The notes: generated by a model not told the origin, from the sequence alone. A stretch of 64,000 bases of DNA from Oceanobacillus limi (GCF_900111445.1 NZ_FOHE01000002.1:310001-374000), one strand, 5' to 3'; shown: positions 37,674-47,763, counted from the first letter of the stretch. Numbers and translations are program-made.

Positions 37674-38114
37674 CTATTTTTGTTCAGGCAAAAGAGCAAG
37701 TGCTGCAAGACGATAACCTTGCTTGCCGAATCCTATAATTTGACCGTAACAAACCGAAGCTAGAAGTGATTTGTGACGAAATTCTTCACGACTATGGATA
37801 TTGGAGATATGTACTTCTATAACAGGTAAGGAGATCGCCTTAATAACATCATGAAGCGCTACACTTGTATGTGTATATGCAGCAGGGTTAAAAATAACGC
37901 CATCATATTCGCCATCAGCCGCCTGTAGAATATCTACTAATTCCCCTTCATGATTGGACTGTTTACTATCAAGGCGATACCCATAATCCTCAACCAGCTT
38001 TGTAATTTCGTTTTCAATATCCTGTAGTGTAAACTCGCCATAGACTTCATTTTCACGTTTTCCTAACAAATTAAGATTAGGTCCGTTTAACATTAAGAGC
38101 CGCTTCAAGTACAA
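37674..38114 (-). CDS. yqhS: 3-dehydroquinate dehydratase, type II
   Basis: 146-aa dodecameric type II enzyme of the shikimate pathway (aroQ family): NGPNLNLLGKRENEVYG with the catalytic Arg and Tyr, NPAAYTHTSVALHD, and EVHISNIHSREEFRHKS with the catalytic His. Start is TTG 38114, AAAGGA 5 bp upstream; a second TTG two codons on is possible. Another shikimate gene, aroK, is at 52.7 kb. Confidence 0.95.
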   Translation of the reverse strand: MYLKRLLMLNGPNLNLLGKRENEVYGEFTLQDIENEITKLVEDYGYRLDSKQSNHEGELVDILQAADGEYDGVIFNPAAYTHTSVALHDVIKAISLPVIEVHISNIHSREEFRHKSLLASVCYGQIIGFGKQGYRLAALALLPEQK

Positions 38115-38201
38115 TTCATTCCTTTATGATTTTTAGTTGGACGTAATTAGTTTATCATAAACGAATACATTTGAATAACCATTTCGACTTCATTCATCTT
38201 T

Positions 38202-38735
38202 TTATGTCGACAATTGTTTATCCGACTGATCGTCTGATTGTACAGTATCTTTCATGACAGTGTCATGATAATCGTATGAAATAGAAAATCCAACAAAAAT
38301 TCCGTATAGAATAAAAAGACAAATACTCGAAACAATTGTATTTGATTCTAAGTTAGTAAGGTTAGGTATATTCGGGAATATCGGTTGAAACAAGTAATAT
38401 ACAAGCCCCCACAACACCAACCCAAAACCAACTCCTATCCAAATGGAATTGATTTTTCTAAAAATCATATAATAAATCAACGCTACTCCTATAGAAAGGA
38501 TACCAACTAATATTACAGAGACAAGGTCTCCTAACCAGGTATCCGTCCATCCTGCACGCAGCCAGGAGCGAAGCAAAAAGGACCTAGGCGCAACCTCGGA
38601 GAAATTAAAATAGTAATTAATCACACCAAAAAAGCTCCATAGTAACCCACCGACAAAACCTGTAATTAGTGCTCTTCCAAATAATGTACTTGATTGCTCT
38701 GGTTTATTTTGTTCTAGTTTTTTGTTCTCACTCAT
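38202..38735 (-). CDS. yqhR: YqhR family membrane protein
   Basis: 177-aa protein with four hydrophobic segments (about 22-45, 70-93, 103-122 and 135-157) and a Gln/Asp/Ser-rich tail. Resemblance to B. subtilis YqhR and the same place beside yqhS support the name; function unknown. ATG 38735 has GGAGG 8 bp upstream. Confidence 0.82.
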   Translation of the reverse strand: MSENKKLEQNKPEQSSTLFGRALITGFVGGLLWSFFGVINYYFNFSEVAPRSFLLRSWLRAGWTDTWLGDLVSVILVGILSIGVALIYYMIFRKINSIWIGVGFGLVLWGLVYYLFQPIFPNIPNLTNLESNTIVSSICLFILYGIFVGFSISYDYHDTVMKDTVQSDDQSDKQLST

Positions 38736-38871
38736 TATATCAACCTCCAACCATTAGTATGACCAATCATGATGAAACAAATCATATGTTGCATAAACTT
38801 GGCCATTAATTTAGATGTTTTACGTTACTAAAAAGATGATGGATGTTCATTTATCATGGTTGGTTAATTTA

Positions 38872-39050
38872 AGGTAGATGTATTATGTAACATTACGGGA
38901 AAATTCTAGTATTCGACAGATGGTGGAACTTAATCTGTCAGTAGGAAAAGACAAGATTCACCTAACCAACATTAGGTCACAAATAGCGGTATGAAGATCC
39001 TCATCAATTACGAAGAAGAACCTCATTCCTTTATGATCTTGGCTGAAGCA
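38872..39050 (-). repeat. Partial copy D of the MITE-like element
   Basis: Reads in the same order as the minus strand of copy B (16859 back to about 16690): terminal TAGATGTATTATGT, then GATGGTGGAA, CACCTAACC...CATT, CAAATAGCGG, GATCCTCA and CCTCATTCC. Diverged and lacking the other terminus. The remainder of the 38736-39462 gap shows nothing I can assign. Confidence 0.65.
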
Positions 39051-39462
39051 ATATCCTAGAGAAGTGATTATCAGCAACGGAAATTAGGTTGCTGTTTTTG
39101 TCATATAAATACATTATTTGCAACAAATTCCATACTACACTACGTAAGTACAGAAAACTCCGAATTATTTTTACAAATAAAAACTTTATCTCGCATATAA
39201 TTAGCAGTACGACCCCATTGATTGAAGATACATTTTTCATTAACCCAAAACCTTCTTCCCCCTAGCCTTCATCTGTGTGCGTCATTTAAAACTTTTTTGC
39301 TAGTTATATTCGTAATTTTTTAGTAAAATATAAACAATAGAAATGAATATTTTGGATAAAAAAGGCAAGACTATTCTTAATAGATTTCACGAAATGCAAA
39401 TTGCAGACTTACTTGTTTTCTCAGATACATAATGAAAAACGGCTTCTGAAAGGAGAAAAATC

Positions 39463-39843
39463 ATGACTCGAAATAAGTTACCAACGATAATCTATGTAAT
39501 TATAGGATTAGCCCTAATAGGATTAATTTCTCAATTGTTTACAAATACAATTGATTTCTTGTTGAATATTTTTGTAATGGTAGCAATTGGTGGTGCAATA
39601 TTTGCAGTTGTCTACTTCTTATTTCTCAGAAAGCGGACACCCCCATCCAGTGATATGAAAAAGTATAAACAAGCAGTAAAGCAATCAAAGGAAAAGTACA
39701 AACAACCTTCCATGCAGGCTAAATCAACATCTCATCACCGTACACAACAAACACCAATAAAGAATAAAGGCAAAAAACGTCCAAGCCACCTTCGTGTCAT
39801 AGATGGTCAAAAAAACAAACGAAAAAAGCGAGCTTCTAATTAA
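39463..39843 (+). CDS. yqhP: YqhP, SA1362-family membrane protein
   Basis: 126 aa: two membrane helices (about 8-27 and 32-55), then a strongly basic tail rich in Lys, Gln and Ser (KKYKQAVKQSKEKYKQ; ending KKRKKRASN). Matches the SA1362/YqhP family of unknown function and is convergent with yqhO as in B. subtilis. AAAGGAG lies before the ATG. The usual neighbour yqhQ is not here. Confidence 0.85.
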   Translation: MTRNKLPTIIYVIIGLALIGLISQLFTNTIDFLLNIFVMVAIGGAIFAVVYFLFLRKRTPPSSDMKKYKQAVKQSKEKYKQPSMQAKSTSHHRTQQTPIKNKGKKRPSHLRVIDGQKNKRKKRASN

Positions 39844-39860
39844 GAGAGCTCGCTTTTCTT
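39822..39860. terminator. Bidirectional terminator between yqhP and yqhO
   Basis: AAAAGCGAGCT / AGCTCGCTTTT stem with A and T flanks, shared by the two convergent genes. Confidence 0.9.
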
Positions 39861-40749
39861 AGGGTGACCAATAGTTTAAGAATTGTTTAGCGTTTACTTT
39901 TCCTTCTTCAACCAATCTTTGTTTGACATCTTGGCTAATTGTAAAATCCGTAGTGTCAACATTTTTCACTGGAATAAAGATAATATTAACACGCTTTGAT
40001 GTTGAAACATATCTTGCATCGTGTGCTTGTTTCATTGTCGAAAACAAAGCATGTAACATTTCAAGAGCATTTTTAATACGACGTGGTCGAACCACTTCTG
40101 TAGAATCACTCAATTTAACCCCCAAAACCGGTCGTTTTCGCCTATGATGCTCCTGGTCAAATACCCATAAGGGAAAATTACTCAACAATCCTCCATCTAC
40201 AATAACACTTTTATCCTTTGTTTTTCCGGATAGTTTTTTAGGCATAAAAAAGTACGGGAAACCTGCACTCATTCGGACGGCCATTGAAACCGGGAAATGG
40301 TTTGGGTCGATTCCATAAATCCGTTCTAAATCATCTGGAATAACAACTAGCTTACCTAGTGTTAGATCACTTACTACCACCTTTAAATACGATTCTTTTA
40401 TATCACGAAAGGTGTATATCCCCTTTTTAGCAAGTTGTTGCTGTAACCATTTTTCAAACTTATCCCCTTTGTAAATTCCATTTTGAAAATATAATAATAA
40501 CCATTTACTACCAGGAATTAGTTTGGTGAAGGTAGGTGGATCAAAAAACGTCTTAAGGTCTAACTCCTCTAGCATGGCATTTATTTCTTTATAGTGGTAA
40601 CCAGCAGCCAAAAGGGCTGCTAGTATAGCACCTGCTGAAGTACCTGCTACCCTTTCCAATTCGAGATTTTTTTCCTCCATACTTTCTAAAGCACCAATAA
40701 AAGCAAATGCCTTTACACCACCACCAGAAAAAACAGCATCAATTTTCAT
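39859..40749 (-). CDS. yqhO: Patatin-like phospholipase YqhO
   Basis: 296-aa patatin-fold hydrolase with oxyanion loop SGGGVKAFAF, nucleophile Ser38 in GTSAGA and catalytic Asp in VDGGLLSNFP. Likely acts on membrane lipids; substrate unknown. AAGGGG precedes ATG. Between yqhP and mntR as in B. subtilis. Confidence 0.93.
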   Translation of the reverse strand: MKIDAVFSGGGVKAFAFIGALESMEEKNLELERVAGTSAGAILAALLAAGYHYKEINAMLEELDLKTFFDPPTFTKLIPGSKWLLLYFQNGIYKGDKFEKWLQQQLAKKGIYTFRDIKESYLKVVVSDLTLGKLVVIPDDLERIYGIDPNHFPVSMAVRMSAGFPYFFMPKKLSGKTKDKSVIVDGGLLSNFPLWVFDQEHHRRKRPVLGVKLSDSTEVVRPRRIKNALEMLHALFSTMKQAHDARYVSTSKRVNIIFIPVKNVDTTDFTISQDVKQRLVEEGKVNAKQFLNYWSP

Positions 40750-40870
40750 AAATTATCCCCTTATTAGCTGTTATTGCCAATCCAAATTATCACAATTCTT
40801 CGATTGACATTTTATTCTATCTTTAAGCTAACAGAAAGAGAAATAGAACTGAAAAAATAAATTAAGAAAA

Positions 40871-41287
40871 CTATTCTGTTTCCTCCTGGATTTGTTTTAA
40901 TGTTGTTATCCGTGATTCATCTGCTTTGAAATAATTAACTAGATCTCCAATACGATCAATCGAGTTCCAGCTTAAATGATGTTCTATACCTTCTACGTCA
41001 TTGTAAATATTTTCTTTATCAACTCCAATAATCTCCAGGAAATCTTCTAACAGCTCATGACGAAAGACAAGTCGTTTGCCGATCTTATTTCCTTTATCCG
41101 TTAATACGAATCCTCTATATTTTTCATAGTTTAGATAATCGTCTTTATCTAACTTTTGGACCATTTTAGTCACGGAAGATGGGTGCACCATTAATGCCTC
41201 CGCAATATCCGATACACGGGCATATCCTTTGGCTTGAATTAAGTTATAAATTTGTTCTATGTAGTCTTCCATACTAGGTGTTGGCAT
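40871..41287 (-). CDS. mntR: Manganese-responsive repressor MntR
   Basis: 138-aa DtxR-family regulator. Winged helix with [12 protein letters not shown]; all Mn ligands of B. subtilis MntR are kept at the same positions: Asp8, Glu11, His77, Glu99, Glu102, His103. Represses Mn uptake genes when Mn is sufficient. GGGGAG before ATG. Confidence 0.97.
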   Translation of the reverse strand: MPTPSMEDYIEQIYNLIQAKGYARVSDIAEALMVHPSSVTKMVQKLDKDDYLNYEKYRGFVLTDKGNKIGKRLVFRHELLEDFLEIIGVDKENIYNDVEGIEHHLSWNSIDRIGDLVNYFKADESRITTLKQIQEETE

Positions 41288-41383
41288 CGAATCTCCCCAT
41301 TTCAGAATAATTTTTTATCTAGGGCAAAACTGTTTCTTTCTTTCGAGCATAACTTAAATACTAGTAAGAAACAAGTTATTTCC

Positions 41384-41417
41384 TAAAAAAAGAAGAGCGG
41401 ATTTCTCCACTCTTCTA
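41384..41417 (-). terminator. Terminator after nrdJ
   Basis: Minus strand AGAAGAGTGGA-GAAA-TCCGCTCTTCT followed by T7. Confidence 0.92.
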
Positions 41418-41426
41418 ACTTTAAGA

Positions 41427-43988
41427 TTATAATCCACATTTAAGTTGTGCACCACAGCTTGTACATGTGTTACATCCACCAATGTCTTTTACACTTCCTT
41501 CTCGACATACAGGACAGGTATCTCCGACTTCAGATCCAATTGTTACGTTTGTTTTATCTAGCTCCTGTATCGTTTCCATTAAGACTACTTTCGGTTTATC
41601 ATTCTCATCACCAAATAATTCTGTTTGTTCACCTATTGTATTTTCCTCTGCTTTAAGGGTTAATACTTGTGAATCACGACTGCCATCTACGTAAACCGTT
41701 CCACCTTTGGCTCCACCATTATATAGCCTTTGGTATACTTGTTCTACTTGATTTACAGTATATCCTTTTGGTGCGTTTACCGTTTTAGAGATCGAACTAT
41801 CCACCCATTTTTGAATGACACATTGCGTATCCGCATGTGCTTCAGGTGCCAGATCCATTGCTGTAACGAACCATTTCGGTAAGTTTTCCGGATCTGCTTC
41901 TGGATATCGATCTAAGTACTCTTGGACAATATCAGCTTTTACTTCTATAAATTTACCAAGTCGACCACTCCTGAAATAAGAGAAAGAGAAGTATGGTTCT
42001 AGACCGGTTGATACTCCAACCATAGTACCGGTACTTCCGGTAGGCGCAACCGTTAGAAGATGAGAATTGCGAATACCATATTTTACGATATTCTCTCTTA
42101 TATCCTCTGGCATCTTCTTCATATATCCAGTGTTGATAAATGCTTCGCGCAATTCCTTCGTTTCTTCCACTGTATTTCCAACAAGAAATGGAAAACTACC
42201 TTTTTCTTTTGCTAGCTCGATCGATTCTCGATATGCAGTTGTTGCAATCGTTTCGAAAATAGCATCAACTAGATTATTTCCTTCATCAGACCCGTATTCC
42301 GTTTCACAGTAAATCAAAAGATCGTGAAGTCCCATTACACCTAGTCCGATTCTACGCTCACCTAGAGCTTGCTTTTTATTTTCTTCAAGAAAATAAGGTG
42401 TAGCATCAATTACATTATCTTGTAATCTCACACCAATTCGGACCGTTTCTTTTAACTTGTCAAAGTTAACCCTTTTTGTATCCTTATCTGCCATTTCTGC
42501 TAAGTTGACAGCAGCTAAATTACAAACAGAATACGGTGCCAGAGGTTGCTCTCCACAAGGATTTGTAGCAACAACTTGATCACCATAGGCTTTTGCATTT
42601 GTCATATCGTTCGCATTATCGATAAAGAAGATCCCAGGCTCTGCTGAATAAGTTGCACAAATATTGATGAGATTCCAAAGCTCTTTCGCTTTAATTTTTC
42701 GGTATACACGGACAGCGTATCCCATTTCTTCCCATTTACGGACATCTCCAATATTGTGCCACTCTTCATTGTATGCTTTCATTTCCTCAGTCGAATAGCT
42801 TTCTACATCTGGAAAGCGTAATTCATACATTTCATCCTTCTCAACAGCTTCCATAAATTCTTTGGTAATACAGACAGAAATATTGGCACCTGTTAAAAAT
42901 TCAGGATTTTGAACCGAATACGTACCACCTGTTCGCAACTTATCTTCCGCCTCTTTTATAGCAGAATTTGTGAATCCACCTTGTCCAGGTATGTTTTTGT
43001 AATTAAGAATACCTTGATATAAATCTGTTTCGGTTTCAGTCAATGGAGTAAATTTCAATTTTTCCTGAGCAATACGTTTGATTTGATCATCAGCAGTATT
43101 TTCAATAAGGTATCGTAATATTCTCGGATTTTGCATTTTAGAAATAATGAATTCAATGATATCCGGATGAGAATCAACGAGCATGATCATTTGTGCGCCT
43201 CTTCGTGATCCACCCTGTTCTACTAAATGCGTTAATTTTGCAATATCATCTAACCAAGATACCGAGCCAGAGGATTTCCCATTAACACCTTTTGCTAATG
43301 TATTTCGTGGACGTAATGTAGAACCATTCGTTCCAACCCCACCACCTCTTGACATAATTTCCATCACTTGTTTACGGTGGTCTGATATACCTTCACGAGA
43401 GTCCTTTATATAAGGCATTACATAACAATTAAAATAAGTAACATCTGTATTTGCACCTGCACCATACAGTACCCTACCAGCTGGAATAAAATTCAAACTA
43501 GCTAGTTCATGGTTGAATTTTTCAGCCCACTCTTTTCTCTGCTCAACTGTTTTCTCCACACTAGCAAGCCCAGTAGCATTTCTTTTTGCAATTTGTTCGT
43601 AATACACTTCAAGTGGTTTATCAATGACATCCAAACCACGCCTTACTTCGCCACTATTAGCTTCTTCACCATCTAATACCGACAAGAACTCACGATCAAC
43701 TTGAATAATTGCTTCTTGTTTCTCCCAATCAATTGATTGAATAAATCCGTAACCACGGGCAGGGAATTTAGGATCCGCCTTAACGGTAAGAACAACAAAA
43801 TCGCCCTTTTTCAATGTTTTCTTTTCTGTATCTTTAAAAGCATAACGGTCTAACATGACAAGACGTGATACACCCTTATGTGTTAAGTTCATCTCTTTTG
43901 TAATCGGATGAACTTGTGGAAATAGCTTGATGTCTTCATTCAGCATTTCGACATTAATCGCATTCATTTGCCCAATAGTCATCGACAC
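41427..43988 (-). CDS. nrdJ: Adenosylcobalamin-dependent (class II) ribonucleotide reductase
   Basis: 853 aa. Makes deoxyribonucleotides using adenosylcobalamin, needing neither oxygen nor a radical subunit. Seen: FNCYVMP, RGGGVGTNGSTLRPRN, the NPCGEQPLAPYSVCNLAA barrel motif with catalytic Cys, VAPTGSTGTMVG, and a C-terminal zinc/redox Cys tail (CPVC...CNTCTSCGAQLKCGL). Contains the typical insert around residues 280-340. Start is GTG with AAGGAG 7 bp before. Tandem NrdR boxes upstream imply NrdR repression. The gene sits between mntR and yqhL, where B. subtilis has lipM (yqhM). Confidence 0.95.
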   Translation of the reverse strand: MSMTIGQMNAINVEMLNEDIKLFPQVHPITKEMNLTHKGVSRLVMLDRYAFKDTEKKTLKKGDFVVLTVKADPKFPARGYGFIQSIDWEKQEAIIQVDREFLSVLDGEEANSGEVRRGLDVIDKPLEVYYEQIAKRNATGLASVEKTVEQRKEWAEKFNHELASLNFIPAGRVLYGAGANTDVTYFNCYVMPYIKDSREGISDHRKQVMEIMSRGGGVGTNGSTLRPRNTLAKGVNGKSSGSVSWLDDIAKLTHLVEQGGSRRGAQMIMLVDSHPDIIEFIISKMQNPRILRYLIENTADDQIKRIAQEKLKFTPLTETETDLYQGILNYKNIPGQGGFTNSAIKEAEDKLRTGGTYSVQNPEFLTGANISVCITKEFMEAVEKDEMYELRFPDVESYSTEEMKAYNEEWHNIGDVRKWEEMGYAVRVYRKIKAKELWNLINICATYSAEPGIFFIDNANDMTNAKAYGDQVVATNPCGEQPLAPYSVCNLAAVNLAEMADKDTKRVNFDKLKETVRIGVRLQDNVIDATPYFLEENKKQALGERRIGLGVMGLHDLLIYCETEYGSDEGNNLVDAIFETIATTAYRESIELAKEKGSFPFLVGNTVEETKELREAFINTGYMKKMPEDIRENIVKYGIRNSHLLTVAPTGSTGTMVGVSTGLEPYFSFSYFRSGRLGKFIEVKADIVQEYLDRYPEADPENLPKWFVTAMDLAPEAHADTQCVIQKWVDSSISKTVNAPKGYTVNQVEQVYQRLYNGGAKGGTVYVDGSRDSQVLTLKAEENTIGEQTELFGDENDKPKVVLMETIQELDKTNVTIGSEVGDTCPVCREGSVKDIGGCNTCTSCGAQLKCGL

Positions 43989-44059
43989 CGAATCACTCCT
44001 TCGTTCTTTAGATAAATAATAGTTTTATAGATATACCATATCACCTATATGAAAATTGC

Positions 44060-44102
44060 ACAATATATTGTATTCAATTATAAACAAATGACTATATATT
44101 GT
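44060..44102 (-). promoter_or_regulatory. Tandem NrdR boxes around the nrdJ promoter
   Basis: ACAATATATTGT (44060-44071) and ACTATATATTGT (44091-44102) match the core of the NrdR consensus ACACWATATATWGTGT. Their starts are 31 bp apart, the usual three-turn spacing. A minus-strand TATAAT (44077-44082) lies between them. Confidence 0.8.
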
Positions 44103-44405
44103 ATTTAGAACAAGTTAAACAGGATTTGTCAAGAATAGAAATCGTTTAAATAATGTAGAAAATGAAAGGAAAAATAAGCTAGAAATCCAAAAGGTTAGGA
44201 AAAATGAATCTTTTGGAATTTGCTATTTTTAAATTAAAAACGAGGTATTTCTATTAATTTCTTCGCTAAGCATCCGACAAAAAAATCGAATACTTTAAAA
44301 GTATAGTCTTACTTTTTACAAGGAGCAAATAAAAAACTTTGAAAAAATAATGGAATCAACATATAATAGAATATGTATTAATGTGAAAAACGGGGGACAT
44401 AATCC
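44103..44405. other. AT-rich spacer between nrdJ and yqhL
   Basis: Divergent promoter region. No cobalamin riboswitch or other RNA element was recognised; no gene seen. The yqhL promoter should lie in the last 80 bp (an AATATGTATTAATGTG stretch) but is not clear. Confidence 0.4.
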
Positions 44406-44777
44406 ATGGAATTTTTAGTTATTGCACTAGTAATCCTTATAGCTATTAGTGTTTTTCGCTTTTTTAGACAGCGTATGTATTTAAAGACATTAACCGAAGA
44501 ACAATTTCGAGAAGGATATCGAAAAGCACAATTGATTGATGTTAGAGAGCCACAAGAATTTGAAAGAGGTCATATATTAGGTGCAAGAAACATTCCCGTC
44601 ACGCAATTACGTCAACGATTAATAGAATTGCGTAAAGACAAACCAATATACTTGTATTGTCAAGGTGGATCTCGTTCAGCAAGAGCTGCACAGTTATTGC
44701 ATAAAAAAGGATATGAAGACATCAGCCAACTTAAAGGTGGCTTCAAGAAATGGTCAGGTAAAATTAAGACCAAATAA
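44406..44777 (+). CDS. yqhL: Rhodanese-like membrane-anchored protein YqhL
   Basis: 123 aa: N-terminal membrane helix (2-20) and one rhodanese domain with IDVREPQEFERGHI and the active-site Cys in YLYCQGGSRSARAA. Probably a sulfurtransferase facing the cytoplasm. GGGGGA before ATG. Convergent with the gcv operon as in B. subtilis. Confidence 0.94.
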   Translation: MEFLVIALVILIAISVFRFFRQRMYLKTLTEEQFREGYRKAQLIDVREPQEFERGHILGARNIPVTQLRQRLIELRKDKPIYLYCQGGSRSARAAQLLHKKGYEDISQLKGGFKKWSGKIKTK

Positions 44778-44781
44778 ATAC

Positions 44782-44882
44782 ACAAAGGTGTAAACGCCCT
44801 AGTTACAGACATACGGACTAGGATTGCAATTACTCACCCCACCGAAAACCCTTTGCACCTGGCATGGCCAAGTGCAAAGGGT
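44782..44882 (+). repeat. Hairpin-bearing ~90-nt repeat, copy 1
   Basis: Contains CCTAGT...ACTAGG pairing (44807-44822) and the blocks ACGGACTAGGATTGCAATTA, CCCCACCGAAAACC and CCTGGCATGGCCAAGTGCA. The last block lies in a long hairpin (AAACCCTTTGCAC / GTGCAAAGGGTTT, 44846-44884). The same blocks occur on the minus strand at 58549-58636. Lies between yqhL and the gcvPB terminator. Could be a structured RNA or a small mobile repeat; I cannot name the family. Confidence 0.65.
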
Positions 44883-44886
44883 TTAT
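44845..44886. terminator. Long hairpin, probable yqhL terminator
   Basis: About 16-bp interrupted stem AAACCCTTTGCAC.TGGC / GCCA.GTGCAAAGGGTTT followed by TATACTTTCTT on the plus strand. It also forms the 3' part of repeat copy 1. Confidence 0.6.
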
Positions 44887-44910
44887 ACTTTCTTATCTCT
44901 CAATATAAGG

Positions 44911-44944
44911 AAAAGCCTAAGGTGTTTTCACCTTAGGCTTTTCC
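44911..44944. terminator. Terminator after gcvPB
   Basis: AAAAGCCTAAGGTG-TTTT-CACCTTAGGCTTTT, perfect 14-bp stem just past the gcvPB stop. Confidence 0.93.
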
Positions 44945-44945
44945 T

Positions 44946-46403
44946 TTAATCTTCATATCTTAAGATCGGTTTTCTTGCAGCTGTTGTTTCATCCATGCGT
45001 TTTACAATTGTATTATGTGGAGCCTCTTGAACTAGCTCTGGATCGTTTTTTGCTTCCTCCGAGATGGAAAGCATTATATCGATAAAACCATCAAGTGTTT
45101 CTTTTGACTCTGTTTCTGTTGGCTCAACCATCAACGCCTCTTCAACGTTTAATGGAAAATAGATTGTTGGTGGATGATAACCATAATCCAATAGACGTTT
45201 TGCAATATCTAACGTCCGAACACCTAACTTCTTCTGTCTTCTACCTGATAAGACAAATTCATGCTTACAATGTTGGGGATATGGTAAGTCATATTCCTTT
45301 TCTAATTGACGCATCATATAGTTGGCATTTAAAACAGCATATTCACTAACTTTCTTTAATCCCTCGGCTCCCATCGTTCGTATATACGTGTAAGCACGTA
45401 GGTTAATTCCAAAGTTACCATAATATGGTTTCACGCGACCAATCGATTGCGGACGATCATATTCAAAGACAAGCTTATCATCCTTTTTCATCAATATTGG
45501 CTTTGGCAGAAATGCCTCTAATTCCTCGGAAACTCCAACAGGTCCCGAGCCTGGGCCTCCACCACCATGCGGACCAGTGAATGTTTTATGCAAATTTAGG
45601 TGAACCACATCAAATCCCATATCACCCGGTCGGGCATAACCCATAATTGCATTTAGATTTGCTCCATCATAATAGAGTTTTCCACCAGCCTCATGGACGA
45701 TCTCGGCCATCTCCACAATTTCTGTTTCGAATAATCCTAATGTGTTTGGATTTGTTAACATTAAGGCTGCTGTATCCTCTCCAACGACTTGTTTTAGATC
45801 TTCAAGGTCAACTAATCCCTTTTCATTTGATTTCACGGTAACCGCTTCAAAGCCAGCTACAGTTGCTGATGCAGGGTTTGTTCCATGTGCAGAATCAGGA
45901 ACAATTACTTTCGTACGGTTAAAATCACCATTGGCTTCATGATATGCACGTATCATCATTAGTCCAGTCCACTCACCTTGTGCACCAGCAGCTGGTTGCA
46001 ATGACACTTCATGCATTCCTGTAATTTCACTTAAGGATGTTTGTAGATCATACAACATCTCCATAGCTCCTTGCACGGTACTAGAATCCTGATACGGATG
46101 AATGTGACTAAAACCGTCTAAACGAGCGACATCCTCATTAATTTTTGGATTATATTTCATTGTACAAGAGCCAAGTGGGTAAAAACCTGAATCTACCCCA
46201 AAATTCCGATTTGAAAGCCCGGTATAGTGTCGCATAACCTCTAATTCACTCACTTCAGGTAAATTAGGAGCTGTTTTCCTTACGTAAGAGGCTTCAAATT
46301 CATCATCCAAATTAACCTCTGGGACATCTAATTCAGGTAAGCTATAACTCGTTCTTCCCTCTTTGCTACGTTCAAATATAAGTGGAAAATCTTTATTAGC
46401 CAT
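44946..46403 (-). CDS. gcvPB: Glycine decarboxylase (P protein) subunit 2
   Basis: 485-aa PLP-dependent half of the split P protein. PLP lysine in [18 protein letters not shown], substrate region [18 protein letters not shown], and [12 protein letters not shown] near the N-terminus. ATG 46403 has GGGGGA upstream and overlaps the gcvPA stop by 8 bp; the frame extends upstream inside gcvPA without a start signal. Last gene of gcvT-gcvPA-gcvPB. Confidence 0.96.
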   Translation of the reverse strand: MANKDFPLIFERSKEGRTSYSLPELDVPEVNLDDEFEASYVRKTAPNLPEVSELEVMRHYTGLSNRNFGVDSGFYPLGSCTMKYNPKINEDVARLDGFSHIHPYQDSSTVQGAMEMLYDLQTSLSEITGMHEVSLQPAAGAQGEWTGLMMIRAYHEANGDFNRTKVIVPDSAHGTNPASATVAGFEAVTVKSNEKGLVDLEDLKQVVGEDTAALMLTNPNTLGLFETEIVEMAEIVHEAGGKLYYDGANLNAIMGYARPGDMGFDVVHLNLHKTFTGPHGGGGPGSGPVGVSEELEAFLPKPILMKKDDKLVFEYDRPQSIGRVKPYYGNFGINLRAYTYIRTMGAEGLKKVSEYAVLNANYMMRQLEKEYDLPYPQHCKHEFVLSGRRQKKLGVRTLDIAKRLLDYGYHPPTIYFPLNVEEALMVEPTETESKETLDGFIDIMLSISEEAKNDPELVQEAPHNTIVKRMDETTAARKPILRYED

Positions 46404-47745
46404 GAATATCCCCCAATTCTTTAACAAAAGCATCAATTTCTTCTTTTGTTCGGATTTCTGTAACAGCAACCAACATATGATGATTCAATTCAGGATAAGC
46501 GTCAGATAAGTCGTATCCACCGATAATACCTTTTTCTAATAATCTAGCATTTACCTCTTTTACTGACTTTGTAAGTTTAATAGCAAATTCATTAAAGAAC
46601 GGAGCATCGGACAAGACTTCAAATCCTGCATCAAGAAACTTTTGCTTTGCATAACGAGCCTTTTGCATATTTAATGTTGCCATTTTTTTCAATCCATGTT
46701 TACCAATAGAACTCATTGCTACAGAGCTAGCAAGTGCATTTAACGCTTGGTTGGAACAAATATTTGAGGTTGCCTTGTCTCTACGGATATGCTGTTCTCG
46801 AGCTTGTAAAGTCAATACAAAACCACGAACACCATCTTCATCAGTTGTTTGACCGACTAATCGTCCAGGTACTTTACGCATTAATTTTTTGGTAGTGGCA
46901 AAGTAACCACAGTGTGGGCCACCAAATTGGGCTGGAATACCGAAAACTTGAGTATCTCCAACTACTATATCTGCGTCGAATTCACCAGGCGGTGTTAGAT
47001 AACCTAACGCCAATGGGTTACTTGATACGATAAACATCGTCTTCTTTTGTGCGCTGATAAGATCTCTTACTCTATCTAGCTTTTCAACTTGGCCAAAGAA
47101 GTTAGGATATTGAATAACAACACTAGCCGTATTTTCATCTAGTTGACTTTCAAGGTGTTCTAAATCAGTGACCCCGTTTTTATGATCAATTTCTACGATA
47201 TCTAGATTCGGCCCCTTGGCATAAGATTTAATAACAGCTCGTGATTCTGGATGTACTGTTTTTGACACAAGTATCTTCTTTCTCTTCGTTTGAGCAGCAC
47301 TTAAATTGACCGCTTCTGCAAGTGACGTACCTCCGTCGTACATGGAAGAGTTTGCTATTGGCATCCCCGTTAATTCTGAAATCATCGTTTGGAATTCAAA
47401 AATCGCCTGCAACTCACCCTGGGAAATTTCAGGCTGATAAGGGGTATACGCCGTATAAAACTCCGATCTAGAGATAACGTGATCAACTACCGAAGGAATA
47501 AAATGATCATACACTCCTGCACCTAAAAATGAACTATTATTCTTCAAATTAGCATTTTTGTTGGCCATATCTGTTAATTCTTTTTTTAACTGTGCTTCAT
47601 TTGCAGGCCTCTTCAGATTTAACTCCCGATTAAAACGTACCTTTGATGGAATATCAGAAAAGAGCTCATCGGTTGATTCAACACCAATAGTGGTTAACAT
47701 ATCTTTCTTATCCTGATCTGTCATCGGTAAATAGCGAAATTCCAT
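46396..47745 (-). CDS. gcvPA: Glycine decarboxylase (P protein) subunit 1
   Basis: 449-aa N-terminal half of the split P protein, lacking the PLP lysine: [42 protein letters not shown] and [14 protein letters not shown] 47745 has GGAGGG 8 bp upstream; six extra codons in frame are unsupported. Follows gcvT by 18 bp. Confidence 0.96.
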   Translation of the reverse strand: MEFRYLPMTDQDKKDMLTTIGVESTDELFSDIPSKVRFNRELNLKRPANEAQLKKELTDMANKNANLKNNSSFLGAGVYDHFIPSVVDHVISRSEFYTAYTPYQPEISQGELQAIFEFQTMISELTGMPIANSSMYDGGTSLAEAVNLSAAQTKRKKILVSKTVHPESRAVIKSYAKGPNLDIVEIDHKNGVTDLEHLESQLDENTASVVIQYPNFFGQVEKLDRVRDLISAQKKTMFIVSSNPLALGYLTPPGEFDADIVVGDTQVFGIPAQFGGPHCGYFATTKKLMRKVPGRLVGQTTDEDGVRGFVLTLQAREQHIRRDKATSNICSNQALNALASSVAMSSIGKHGLKKMATLNMQKARYAKQKFLDAGFEVLSDAPFFNEFAIKLTKSVKEVNARLLEKGIIGGYDLSDAYPELNHHMLVAVTEIRTKEEIDAFVKELGDIHG

Positions 47746-47763
47746 AGTAATTTCCCTCCCCAA

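Noticed and set aside
39031-39240. 69-residue minus-strand frame
   Set aside because: Begins outside and ends inside the remnant repeat D, lacks a ribosome site, and resembles no family I know.
41288-41383. MntR operator upstream of mntR
   Set aside because: TTTTGCCCTAGATAAAA only loosely resembles the MntR consensus and lacks dyad symmetry in its second half.
43989-44405. Cobalamin riboswitch upstream of nrdJ
   Set aside because: I looked for the B12 box and its helices; the region is AT-rich and lacks them. The NrdR boxes explain regulation better.
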